A stretch of DNA of 64,000 nt from Ahaetulla prasina (Eukaryota; Chordata; Lepidosauria; Squamata; Colubridae): assembly GCF_028640845.1 (NCBI RefSeq), contig NC_080541.1, positions 174,892,502-174,956,501 on the forward strand, read 5' to 3'. The notes under the pieces were generated by a model that did not search any database, was not told the origin of the DNA, and saw only the letters and a program-made list of their open reading frames with translations. Below are positions 1 to 16,200 of the stretch, piece by piece; within the stretch, counting starts at the first letter, position 1; each line of letters opens with the position of its first letter. The position numbers and the translations under genes are program-made.

Positions 1-1189
1 TGAGAACAACAAACTGGAGGATGTGAGAGTTCCATGTCTTTTTTTAAAATAATGTCAAGAGTTGTTTTTAAATAATTTTCTAGTATTTCTTGCATGCTTA
101 TTTAGTAAACCTGTTGCTTTCCACAAGAGCTAGCATATGCATCTTGATTCTGGTTTCTGTCATGTATAAAATATGGAAAATAAAAAATAATTGTAGTAAA
201 TATTAATGATATTTTTGAAGATATGAGAAGTGATGCATAAGCAAGTTTTTGTCTTCGTTTGTTTCTGTGATTGTTGTATATAATTTATACAAATGTAAAC
301 TGTCATTTTAGAGGACAAATTAAAATAAATCAAGTTATGCTTAACCCTAGAAATATAAAGTATATAGCGTAGACACTTAATTCTTATCATTGTGATAATT
401 GGAATTTCTTTTCACCTTTTGGAATGAATAATAGATACCTTTTTTGAAGAAAAAGATCTAATCTAGATACTGATTTTTTTAAGACTTTATGCATCTTTTC
501 CAACAGTGCAAAGTGTTCCCATGCATTAGTTCAACAGATGGGAATCCTCTTATTATTACAGTGATGGTGGAGTTTATTACTATTTTTTATTCTTGATCCT
601 GTGTTATAAACTCATGCAGACTGTCCTCATTTAACTATGGCAATTGGGACTAGTAATTCCATTGTTGAGTGATGTGATTGTAAAATGCAATATCATGTAT
701 CACAACCAATTTATGACGGTAGTTGCAACAGAACTGCTGTCATTAAGGAAATCCCACATGGCTTAGTGCAACATCATGTGATCATAGGGTGTGACCTCCC
801 CATTGACTTTTTGCTTGCTGGAAGCTGGCAGTGAAGGTTGCATATGGTGCTCATTACTGTGGGATGCTGCAAGTGTCTTGTGACCTTCTTTTTATTATAT
901 TATGTTTCTTTTTTTCTTGCACTTTTTACTCCTATCTTTTAAATTTAGTTTGTATTAGATTTTATTATAATCAAAAGTCTTAATACAATTATATTCTAAA
1001 TTAAACAGTAGCCATTAACATTTTTAAATAATCAGTTGTTTCTAAGCATTAATTTGAAGTGATTAGCCTCATCATAAAGCCTATACTGTCTGAGCATATA
1101 ATTTAGAGAACTTTCTAAAATATCACTGATGAATGCTAAAAGAACTATTACACGAGTATGATTTTGATCTATCTTTTGTTCCTCACTAG

Positions 1190-2987
1190 GTGGATGGTGG
1201 CAGTACAGCAGAACCAAAGGAAAACTGGGAAGAGAACTGCCATCAGAATGGGCTTTCTTTGCCTTTGGAAGAGGGAGAGAATCTTTCTCACTCTTTAGAA
1301 GCAGAACACAGGTGAGAAAAGGGGCAGTTGATCTGGAAAATATTAACCCACCAGAAATGTATAAAAAAGAGGTTTAACCAGCTCTAGAAGAAGAACATAT
1401 GATTTCTTGGCAAAGCCCCATTACTCTATGTCATCCAGTACAATACAGTAAAAGTTTTTGGCTTCTTGTAATGAACATTCTTCTCTTCTGCTATCCACAT
1501 GATACCCTGCGATTGATGCACTCTGATGGAAGCATTGCCTTTTTGCCATTTCTTATTGAAATGTTTCACAGGAGAAGGAAAGGAATCCCCTTCCTTATTA
1601 GTGATAAGGCAAGAATGGTTGCATGGAAACAGTCTTTAATCTCCTAATCATATGTTCCTCAGTCTTGAAACCTGCATGAGGTTTGAATTGAGGCACAATT
1701 CAATCTGGGTAAGGAGCTGCTTCATTAGACACAGCAGAAGAATGAAATTCACCATCTGCCTCTATACAGTCCATTTTAACAAAGTAGAACGGGGTGAAAG
1801 TAGATCATTTTTTATGTTTACTAAGAACCAAAACAATACTCTGTTTTAAAACTCTCTTTCTATTCCTTCACTCCTGTCAAATGTTTAACAAGTGTACAAT
1901 ATAGTATGTAACAATTATTCAAATATGTAATTTAAGTTATTTGAGAATAATAGTTTTATTGTAGTTAAAGAAGACATAAATGGGATTTTTAAAAACTCTA
2001 CTGCCTTAATGTAGGATTTCTCAAATTTTGTGGTTCTGTTCTTCCTTACTTAATGAATTTCTGTGACCCCACCTCACTATGAATAGAACAAATTATTTCA
2101 TTGACAAGACATAAATACATTTTAATATTTAAATCACAGGGTCCTCAGACTCTGTGGTCCTGCAGTTGTCGATTTGACAGACAAAACGAACAAAGCCCAA
2201 AATAAGTTTTGACAGTATACAAGGCTGATCAATATAAAAAATAGTGACACCACCCCCTTACATCCAATTGTTCATAACCCCCAAGGAGTTATCAGCACAG
2301 TTTGAGAACCTTGTCTTGGTACTTTTTAATCACCATTCTCACTTTTTCTTTAACTGCTTCATTTAATACTTAGCCTAACTTGCTTTATTATAAAGTATTT
2401 CTCTCCTACAGAACAATATTGTAAAATAGCTGTGAATTTTCTTGTGCTTAAGGGAAAATATCTTTTCCTCCATAATGACATCTTTAATCCTGTCCCTTTT
2501 CTATCTATTCTTTTATCTTTTCCATGCTAGATTACTGAAAGCAATGGGATGGCAGGAATATCCTGAGAATGATGAGAATTGCCTTCCCCTCACAGAGGAT
2601 GAGCTCAAAGAGTTCCAAATAAAGTCAGAACAGGTATGGTCAACTGCCTACCTTTTAGCATCATTTTATTTTGCAACTTATGCGTCGAAATCTCTGAGAA
2701 CATTGATTACAATAAACTTAAGAGGTCAAAATTAAATCATTTTGTTTTAGTGCATCTGACAACAATTAATACATTTTGAGTTTATTTTGACTGAAAAGGA
2801 GAAACAAGTATGAATGTTTTCTTTCCTTTCTCTCTAGCTAAGAAGAAATGGTTTTCGGAAGAGTGAATTTCTTCGAGGCCAAGGCAGGAGTCAACTATTC
2901 TCCCACTGGAGAAGCACTTTTAAGACAGAGTTTGAAGAGTCAGACACAGAAACAAGTAGCAGTGAAACTTCTGACGATGATGCCTGA
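1190..2987 (+). CDS. GPBP1L1: GPBP1L1 (vasculin-like protein 1), last three coding exons; gene continues left of window
   Basis: Three coding exons with matching phases: 1190-1311, 2531-2633 and 2838-2987 (stop TGA 2985-2987). Each is bounded by AG and GT, the last by AG and the stop. They encode the C-terminal part of the vasculin family, nuclear GC-rich-promoter-binding proteins linked to transcription. Visible family marks are LSHSLEAEHRLLKAMGWQEY across the first junction, then PENDENCLPLTEDELKEF, LRRNGF, and an acidic serine-rich end DTETSSSETSDDDA. The PENDENCLPLTEDELKEF block fits GPBP1L1 better than the paralogue GPBP1, from memory of both families. The protein ends at the alanine after DDD, which may be a residue or two shorter than the mammalian form. 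The N-terminal exons lie outside the window, so the reading frame start cannot be judged. Confidence 0.88.
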
Positions 2988-3706
2988 AGTTGGGCACCAA
3001 AAATCCATAATATAAAATCAACCCAGCAAACTCAGTTTGTAGTTCAGCACATAAATGTTTGGGGTTCGAATGAAGCAGAGTTTATTCTATCTCAAATCTG
3101 TTCAGTTTTTTATTGTTGAAAACTTCATGCACAAGGGAAAGAATTATATCCCAAAGAAGAAAGCTATTGGCTTACTACTTTTTGATTTTGCCCTTCTGTG
3201 CTTCATAGAGAACAATCCATTCCGCCTTCTGGAGCAAGGCATGGGTTCAGTCTCATCAGGAGCAGGATGCAAAAGACTTAAGTTGGGCAACTACAAGCTT
3301 CTCATACTGCCGTCCACATTGCAAAATGTTGTGCGGCAATAATGTGCTAAAACAATCATTGTCAATGACAAAATGGCTACGGAAGTTCTAATTGTGTTAA
3401 ATTAATGCTAATAACATGGAACTTTTTTATTTTTTGGCGGCTCGGGGAGCTTCATCACTTAACCAGGCGTGTTTGGTTTTTCTTTTTTGGGGGGGTACAG
3501 CTGTAAAATATTTGGATATAGGAATTGTTTGTGTTCTTGCAACCTTGATATTCAGGGTGGATTGTTAAAATATAAAAATTTTGTGGGATTTCAAAGATTA
3601 AGATTATTTTGATAACATTATTTACAGATTTAAAAAAGTGACTATCACATTGAGTCTGTATGAGGGGGAAAACTACTGCATCAAAAGATAACTAACTTGG
3701 AATAAA
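2988..3706 (+). other. GPBP1L1: GPBP1L1 3' UTR with poly(A) signal
   Basis: The sequence after the stop codon has no further coding exon. The first good AATAAA lies at 3701-3706, about 710 bases after the stop, and is the likely poly(A) signal. Further AATAAA-like hexamers near 4830 and 5436 could serve longer transcripts. An open frame at 3055-3342 lies inside this UTR and shows no sign of being a gene. Confidence 0.6.
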
Positions 3707-5985
3707 TATTTTGCATCAGTTTGCCAATTCTGAGTCTGTCATTTCTCAAGTTACTAGTTTAGATTTCTTAAATAAGACTTTCCTGTATTTCAGTCTTTAA
3801 GATAGTAATTTTTCAAAAGCGCAGCTCTAATAAGTGAATCACTGCAGTCCTCTAAGTCAGATAAGTTTATATCAGAAAAGGATATCTATAAAACAACATT
3901 TCTCATTGGTAATAAAAATATTCAATAAAAATGTTATAAGTATATAACAAAACTGATAAATTCGGCAGTGATTATCCTTGTATACATCTAATGTGTAATT
4001 TCTAATACAGTACAAAAGGAGCATGGAGGTATGGTACATGTGTTGCTTTTGTAAAAATTTGCTAACGTTTAATATTTTAAGTTTTAGCATTTGAACATTT
4101 CAAAATTGGTTTTCCATCAAGTGAAGTTTGGTTCTATGACTTTCAGGGCAAGTTTGTATAATTCTTTTGGAATAATATAGAAGCCATAGCTTTTGCCTTC
4201 TTCCAGAATGTTTTTTTCAACTTTTTAATCTAGGCTATAGTCCTGGAATTTCCAGATAATTTTCTATCCAAATCCTACCCAAGTGCAAATCTTAGTTTTG
4301 AAGATCATTCAAGGTTGGCTATAATTAAATTCCCACAGAAGAGATATTTATGAGCAGATCATACTTTAGTCTGCCAAAATTCTGAGACTGTACTGGCATA
4401 TCCATAAAGTGCAGCATAACGTTATAATGGCTGGCATCCAAAGCACAACATTCCTAATGGTCAAGGAACAAGACACTAGAGCTCACGGATTGTTTTAGGA
4501 TATCAAAGGAGTTTTTGCTAAAATAAATAATTTGCCAAGCTAGCACTCATTAGGATTAAAGGAAGACAAACAACCTACAAAGTATTTAATTTGTAAAGTC
4601 AGTCTACTGTACATAATAGAAACCAATATACATCAACTTCATGCAGCACTCCTTGCCATCTAGGCAAAAAGCATCTGTGTGATGCAAGTATTTCAAATTG
4701 CATGTTAAAATTATAGTGGGATACAGGATTTGGAAAGAATACATTCTTCTGCAGTTGTCTTTGGACTAGTTTTTTTTAATGCTGACAGTGCTGCATTAGT
4801 AAACAATTCTGTATCCTAAGATCATAATAAAAGCATTTTCTTTCAAGCGTCCATGGACTATGTCACAAGGATTGTATAGTAAGCACTACACATAAAAAGC
4901 TCCTAAAGTAATTAGTCATATCCCTCCAAACATTCCTGTACTTGAAAATTTAACAAGTGGAATGTATAAACAACTTCCTTGACATAAAACATGTAGAATA
5001 ACTTTAGAATCTTTCTGAGGAATTTATTTCAGCAGAATATCAAAATGCCTTTGTCTCTGGATGACCTTAATTGCAGTACTTGAATTGAGAACAGCACCAA
5101 ACAAAAGATATTGCGGTGGAGAATAATCCTGTTTGAATATTTGAAAGTACATGTCAATGTGAGAGAAAAAGTATCTGTGACTGAATATTTTAAATGACCA
5201 GAAACATTTTAAACCGTTTTCTACAGCAACTGTAAACAAAAATTATCTGAAAAATATAACTGCTTTCTTTTTCAAAAGTTTAAAATACTATCTCAAATGT
5301 GGATGAAGTACTATACGCTGTCTATAAACTGGCTCTTCAATTTGAAATACTGAGATGAAAATTACCAAGGGTTGTAATTATTAAAACCTTCTTTGTATCC
5401 TGGACATCGTAAAAAGCAATGCTTTAGCATTAAGAAATAAATTGTACAATGTGTGTGTGTGTATAAACTGAATTACGTTCCTAGTTAAGTAAAAGGTTGA
5501 AAATTAGTAACAAAATTTATACACTTCAGAGGAATATTGGCATATCAGACTAGACAAAGTGTGCATGATACCATAAATATAACGGCTGAATTAGAGTAAA
5601 ATGCATTTTTGTACGCAGTAATATGATAGGCTCCAGTCATGAGATCTAAGATGAATTTCCATGGATTTAATTATGGCAAATGAACAGGTTCTAAAGAATG
5701 GCTGTTCAAATATTCTGCAGCAAAAATGACCCAGCTTCACAATAACCTGGTGTCTCCTACTTAAAATTCTTCCCAGGTCTAGTCCTAAGCTCTTTCACTA
5801 TTGGACAAAGGCAAACAACCATTTGCACTTGCTATGATTTATGCCCTAGTGATGGCTTGTTTAATAATATTTATAAATGGACATTTTAGATTAAGGGGCT
5901 ATTTGAAAGGCAAGATAGATTTTCCACAACTGCTATGAAATGGCAAAAGAAAACAGATAAATTTCACTCCCAAGACAGGCAAAGC
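3707..5985. other. Intergenic stretch, no gene seen
   Basis: AT-rich DNA between the GPBP1L1 poly(A) signal and the repeat cluster upstream of RPS8. It may include an extended GPBP1L1 3' UTR. I see no splice-bounded reading frame or structured RNA. A short (TG)n run occurs near 5450. Confidence 0.5.
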
Positions 5986-5987
5986 TC

Positions 5988-6052
5988 TCTGGGGAATTCT
6001 GGGAGTTGAAGTCCACAAGCCTTAAAGTTGCCAAGGTTGGAGACCCCGGGTC
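5988..6052. mobile_element. Half of a palindromic hAT-type MITE
   Basis: Carries GGAATTCTGGGAGTTGAAGT and GCCAAGGTTGGAGACCCCGG, the same right-arm sequence as the complete 129-bp MITE at 29245-29373. Only one arm is present. Identification rests on that internal comparison. Confidence 0.6.
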
Positions 6053-6284
6053 TAGTCTAGTGTTTCGAATTCACCAGAGCTCAAACGCAAAAATCCTGTG
6101 GATTACCCTGTACTGTACTTGATAGCGGAGTTGAGATTATTTACCATCGGCGATCGCCCGAAGACTTGACAGCCCAGGTGTAGTAGCTCTAACAGTCATT
6201 ATTAGTTTCTCTTTACAACATCTATTTGCTGCGTACTGTTTTTAACTATGTAACGTCTCTCTTTTGCACAGTACCGAGTTTGTC

Positions 6285-6500
6285 GATCAGAAAGGTCGGC
6301 AGTTCGGCGGTTCGAATCCCTAGAATAGGTCTCCTGCGTGAGCAGGGAGTTGGACTAGAATCAGGGGTCTCTAACCTTGGCCACTTTAAGACTTCTGGAC
6401 TTCAACTGAGGAATTCTGGGAGTTGAAGTCCATAAGTCTTAAAAGTAGCCAAGGTTGGAGACCCCCGGACTAGCTGACCTTCCAACTCTGTTACTGTCAC
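6285..6500 (+). mobile_element. tRNA-derived SINE fragment interrupted by a palindromic MITE
   Basis: GGTTCGAATCCC near 6309 is a pol III B-box like that of tRNA-derived SINEs, followed by AGGGAGTTGGACTAG and, after an interruption, CTAGCTGACCTTCCAACTCTG. The interruption (about 6361-6468) has two inverted arms, CAGGGGTCTCTAACC on the left and GGTTGGAGACCCCCG on the right, like the MITE at 29245-29373. The flanking GACTAG repeats on both sides are a plausible degraded target duplication, so the MITE landed inside the SINE. Confidence 0.6.
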
Positions 6501-6888
6501 ATCTGTTACATCAGACAATTACGGGAAACTTTCCGTTCCAAGCACCAACAGCAGCATCTTCCTCTCAAAAACAATCCCTGCCAAGCAACAACCTTAACAG
6601 TCATAAAGTATTCGCAGCCTCCGATCCCGTGTTGAGCAATTCTCTGAAAAATAAGCCTGAGTACACCTCATTGGCTCCTTTTCACACAAACCATAAAAAA
6701 AAAACACGTCCAGACCGGTCACGCTTAACAACGAACGTCCACCAGCCACCTCCTTCCGCCTTTCTCAACGTCCCATTTTGATGACGCGTCGGCTGAGCCG
6801 AAAGTCTTTTGCCGCGAGATTTCCCGTGGAACAAACTGTCCCGAAATGCTTTGCGTCTTTCTCTTTGCAATCGGCGCCTCGGAGCAGG

Positions 6889-11692
<4,804 letters not shown>

Positions 11693-11719
11693 ATACATTT
11701 TTTGTATCTCAACAGACTT

Positions 11720-11725
11720 AATAAA
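11720..11725 (+). terminator. RPS8: RPS8 poly(A) signal AATAAA
   Basis: AATAAA 28 bases after the RPS8 stop codon, giving the very short 3' UTR usual for ribosomal-protein genes. Confidence 0.85.
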
Positions 11726-12862
11726 TATCTTGGAGTCTTATAAATGATTAATGTGGTTATTTATGGGCATTGGGACAAAGTAGTATGTCAGTGGTCAGTG
11801 CTGGAGTGGAATTTATACTAATACTGTGGACTGTAATTTGGAAGAAAGTCTCGGCTTGCTTCAGTCTGGCACCAAATGCGTTTCCTTTTAGGCCAAGCTA
11901 TGACTTAACTGCAGCTCCAAGAAAAGCAATACGATTGAGATTACTCTCACTGATCTTTTCAAAAGCTATTTAGTTTTCTAACCTTGTTGCATTTTTATTT
12001 GGGAGAGGACCTGTTGTTGCTGCCATTCCCCAATTGAAAATGGAGGCACGATGAGAAATGCTTGCACCTTATGTGAAATTATACAACTGTACAATTGCTG
12101 AAGTATACTTTGATGGAAAGCTGGACAAATCGATAAGCTAAATTGAGCAACTGAAATATAATATTAAGCAGATCTCAATGTTGCTCCTTCATTGAGAGAG
12201 CTTTTATATTTAGTATGCAGATTAATATTTTTCAGTGCCCATATTTTTCTCCTTAAGTCACAGTCTTAAATATGTTATTGAGCCAATTTCACTTAAGAGT
12301 AATTTACGTCTGAATAAACCAGTTTATGCTGTTGAATTTTGAATTTGCATGGATTTCAATGAAATAAATTAAGAATTATTAACAAAAGTATCTTCGTAGT
12401 TGAATATTTGGCTCATCTGGATTTTATTATTCAGATACCTATATAATAAAAAGTTGCAGAACGCACACTTTTAAAAGATTATTTATTAATTGTAAACAAA
12501 ATTTAGTTAGGCTATTAAAGAAAATACATATCTCTCTAAATATATCTGATATAGAGAACCCAGACAGCTAATTAGAACTCAACATGTTAGGTTAATTTTG
12601 AGTGGAAAAGGGTTTATGACCAAATAAATGGCAATGTGTTTACCATAAAGGAGGTGACTTGTGGATTGTGGGCTGCTGGGGATGGTTGAAAGGAGAACTT
12701 AGGAGCCCAGTTTTATGTACCAGTAAATTTTTTTATTTTTTATTTTAGTTTTCTAGGAGTTCAGAAATCTATCTTACAGGAACCATACTTGTTTTTTGTG
12801 TGCTGATCAAAATGGTCAGGATCTCTGGTTTATAAAAATACAACTTGAAAATATCTTCAGTT

Positions 12863-13212
12863 CAGGGGTGTCAAATTCAATTTCATTGAGGGCTACATTC
12901 GTTGTATTTGACCTTAGGGGGCCGGGATGGGTGTGGTCAGCTTGATGTCACTCATGTGGGACGCCTGTGGTGGCCCAAGAGCTCTGGGGGTAAAAATGGG
13001 CTCCCGAGCTCCATTTTTGGCTGTAACTGCCTCCTGCAACCCTTTGCCAGTGGAAACAAAGCTCGGGAGGGCCATGTGCAGCTCTCCCAAGCTCTCTTTT
13101 CGCTGGCAAAGGCTCCGTGCCGGTCTGTTTCCAGGGCAGCCCCGCGGGCCACATCTAACCACCACGCGGGTTGGATAGATCTGGCCCATGGGCCTTGAGT
13201 TTGACACCCCTG
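12863..13212. mobile_element. hAT-like MITE just beyond the BEST4 coding end
   Basis: Terminal inverted repeats CAGGGGTGTCAAA and TTTGACACCCCTG enclose 350 bases of CpG-rich DNA with overlapping chance frames on both strands. The 8-bp flanks match poorly, so the target duplication has decayed or the ends are slightly misplaced. It falls 50 bases from the BEST4 stop codon and could be part of that gene's 3' UTR. Confidence 0.7.
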
Positions 13213-13263
13213 CCATAGCTGATCAAATAATTGCAACCAGAAATCTTGGGTGATCTGTTGATC

Positions 13264-16200
13264 TTAGCTAGATGGCTGTTCAGTACTGCTGATGCTGTCA
13301 TCTAGGGATCCTACCACAATAATGGGTATATCTTTTCTCTCTATTTCTGCACTCTGAGGAGCACCGGTTTCACTAATTCCGGTTTCCTCATCCTCTGTCT
13401 CTTCCTCATCGATACGACCAACCGCCTCTGGATCTTCTCTGCGATTGAAGTTGGGACTGGCAGAAGGAAAGATACCCTCAGATCTCAAGCGCAGTAACTG
13501 AGGGTGGGAAATCCGGTTGCCCTTCCCAAAATTTTTGAGGCTAATTGCTGGAGAGGCAGCAGCAGCATACAAGCGGTTGAGCAAAGGTGTCTGTATGCGG
13601 TTCATGCTGGGTGATGCATCGACCTGCTGATTCTGCTGTGGATCATCACTCATCCTACACAACGGGGGAAAAAGAATTCAGTACATGCACAACTGAGTGA
13701 AATGAAAAATTGGGATAATTCATGATTCCATTCCAACTGACCAGTTGCTATAGTGATTTGGTATTTATAACGTGCGAAGCAAAAATAAACTGACCCAATT
13801 TTACTAAGCTACCATATTTTTCAGACTATAAGAAGCACCAGAGTATAAGACGCACCTTAGTTTTTGGGGAGGAAAATTAGAAAAAAGCTAATTGGGGGTG
13901 GATCGGCCTTCCGGAATACCCCCAATCAGCTGTTCTCAGAAGTGAACTTTAGCAACAGGTTCGTTGGTTGTGAGCTCTGCATCTTGCTTTTTTTTTTTTC
14001 AGCCTCAAACGGAGGTTTCAGAGGCTTTTTTCCAGACTCGAAGGTTTCAGAGGCTTTTTTTCAGACTCAAAAGGAGGTTTCAGAGGCTTTTTTTCAGACT
14101 CTCAAACTGAAGTTTCAGAGGGTTTTTTTGCAGCCTCTCAAACAGGTTTTAGAGGCTTTTTTTTCAGACTCAAACCTCTGTTTCAGAGGCTGGGCAGGGC
14201 TACATTTGTTGTATAAGACGCACCCAAATTTTCACATTTTTGTGGGGTGGAAAGGTGTGTCTTATACTCCCAAAATACGGTAAGTACAAATTAACTGAAT
14301 TAAGTACACTGACTAAGCCAAGTGATAGAAATAAATTTATGGTCTGACCCTAGCTAGTAACTTAAACTTTAGCATACTAAAGGTGCTTTGAGAACTAAGG
14401 AAGGACAGATCTACAGTGGCGCACCTATGCTGTGGCGTATTCCAGTCAATTGCTTCTTGGAGTGAATTTGTTGTTAAGTACAATAGAATACCTGTGCTAT
14501 ACATTGCCATCTGTGGGAGGAGTCTGAAATTTCTGTGCTCTTAGTGCCCTTCTAGTAAATTTAGAATTTGCTTTAATGTAGAATACGTTTTTATTTGCAG
14601 GAACAGGTGTTGCTACATGAGTTTTGCCCCATTTTATGACCTTTCTTGCCACAATTGTTAAGTGAATCACCACAGTTGAAAAATTAGTAACATGGTTGTA
14701 GAGTGGATCTGCCTTCCTCCTGGATTTTGCTTGTCAAAAGGTTGCAAAAGGTAATCACGTGACCGTGAAGCACAGCAACGGTCATAAGTATGACTCAATT
14801 GCCAAGCATATGAATTTTGATTACACGATCATAGGGATGCTACAAAGGTCATAAGTGTGAAAAACAGTCATAGATCATTTTTTTCAATGCCGTTGTAACT
14901 TTGAACTGTCACTAAATGAACTGTTGTAAGTCGACTCCCTGTATTTGATTAAATTGTATAATGGCTAACTTAAATAAGCAGCCTCTATCATATAGTATGA
15001 TGGACTGCTTTTTCCCCCTTCATAGATGACTTTAAACAAGTTCCTGATGCCTAAGCAAACTATTTTACATGAGTGATAAATAAGCTTCTCTTGGGTTATA
15101 ATTCCCATCGTCCCAAATTTCATGGATACGGTGGTTATAGCTTATGAAAGCGAGAATTTAATGATATCTTGGAAGGAAGATAGTGGATATATGGGATTGT
15201 AAGAGAGCTGTGCTTAAAATTCAGTCTGGTGCATCGGTTAAAGCAAGCTGCAACTCATGGAAGCTTATGACTTAATAATATTTATTAGTTGGAAAAAGTT
15301 ACCAGATTCCATCTGAATATCTAGGAGAAGCTTTGTTGCATCAATTTGGTTTCCATCTAGTATCAATAAATTGTCCTATTACTGTGCTTGTTGATGCTTT
15401 CATGAATGCCAATCATGCTTAAGCGCGAGCTCAAGACTTTCTTATTTCATCGAGCAGGGCTGGCCTAAAGGGAATTTTAATGGGGTTTTATAGGGTTTTT
15501 ATAATTTTATTCTATTATTTTTAACTTTTAGCCAAATTGAATTAGATTTTTAGTGATATATGGTTTTAATTGCTGTGTTACTGTTTTATTTTGGCTGTAC
15601 ACCGCCCTGAGTCTTCGGAGAAGGGCGGTATAAAAATATAAATAATAATAATAATGCTATTTATTCCTCTTCAATTTCCTTAAAATTTATTTCAAGTAGA
15701 GACTTGCTTGCCCCCGAACTGCCAATGTGCAGTTCTTTAGAAAATTAGAAATTTTCCAAGATAGGAATTGGAAAGAATAAATTATCTTGCATAGAGACAT
15801 TCTCCAAACTTTTTATGACAGCATGAATATTGATATGTTACATGATAGATTGTATCTATCAAGTTATCTTACTGATTTGGACAAGGAAGTTCACAAAAGC
15901 ACAGCTGTGATTCTACTAGGCAGTTGTCATATATGCTAGCCTCAATAGGTAGTTGTCTGATGACAAATGCATTTGGCAATTAAACTTACCGCATATCAAA
16001 GGTGGAGCCCATGAAGGAAGGTTTCAAGGTCTCTGCCATTGTGGCCGTTGTATAGGGTGGTTGAGCTGTAGATTCATTCCAATATTTGTCCTTCACCATT
16101 GGAGGCAAGTTCTGGTACATGTCATCCACTGAAAGCAATGATACCTAGCCAAAACAAAGAATTGTTCTGTTTTTTAAGAGTAGCTGGTGAAACTACATGT

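Noticed and set aside
3055..3342. 95-codon + strand frame after GPBP1L1
   Set aside because: It lies inside the 3' UTR before the poly(A) signal and has no recognisable domain.
12902..13236. Overlapping frames on both strands next to the BEST4 end
   Set aside because: They are in a CpG-rich MITE, open in five registers, and show no family likeness.
13864..14283. 139-codon frame with repeated aromatic motifs
   Set aside because: It is the translation of the minisatellite inside a MITE and includes the MITE's inverted ends.
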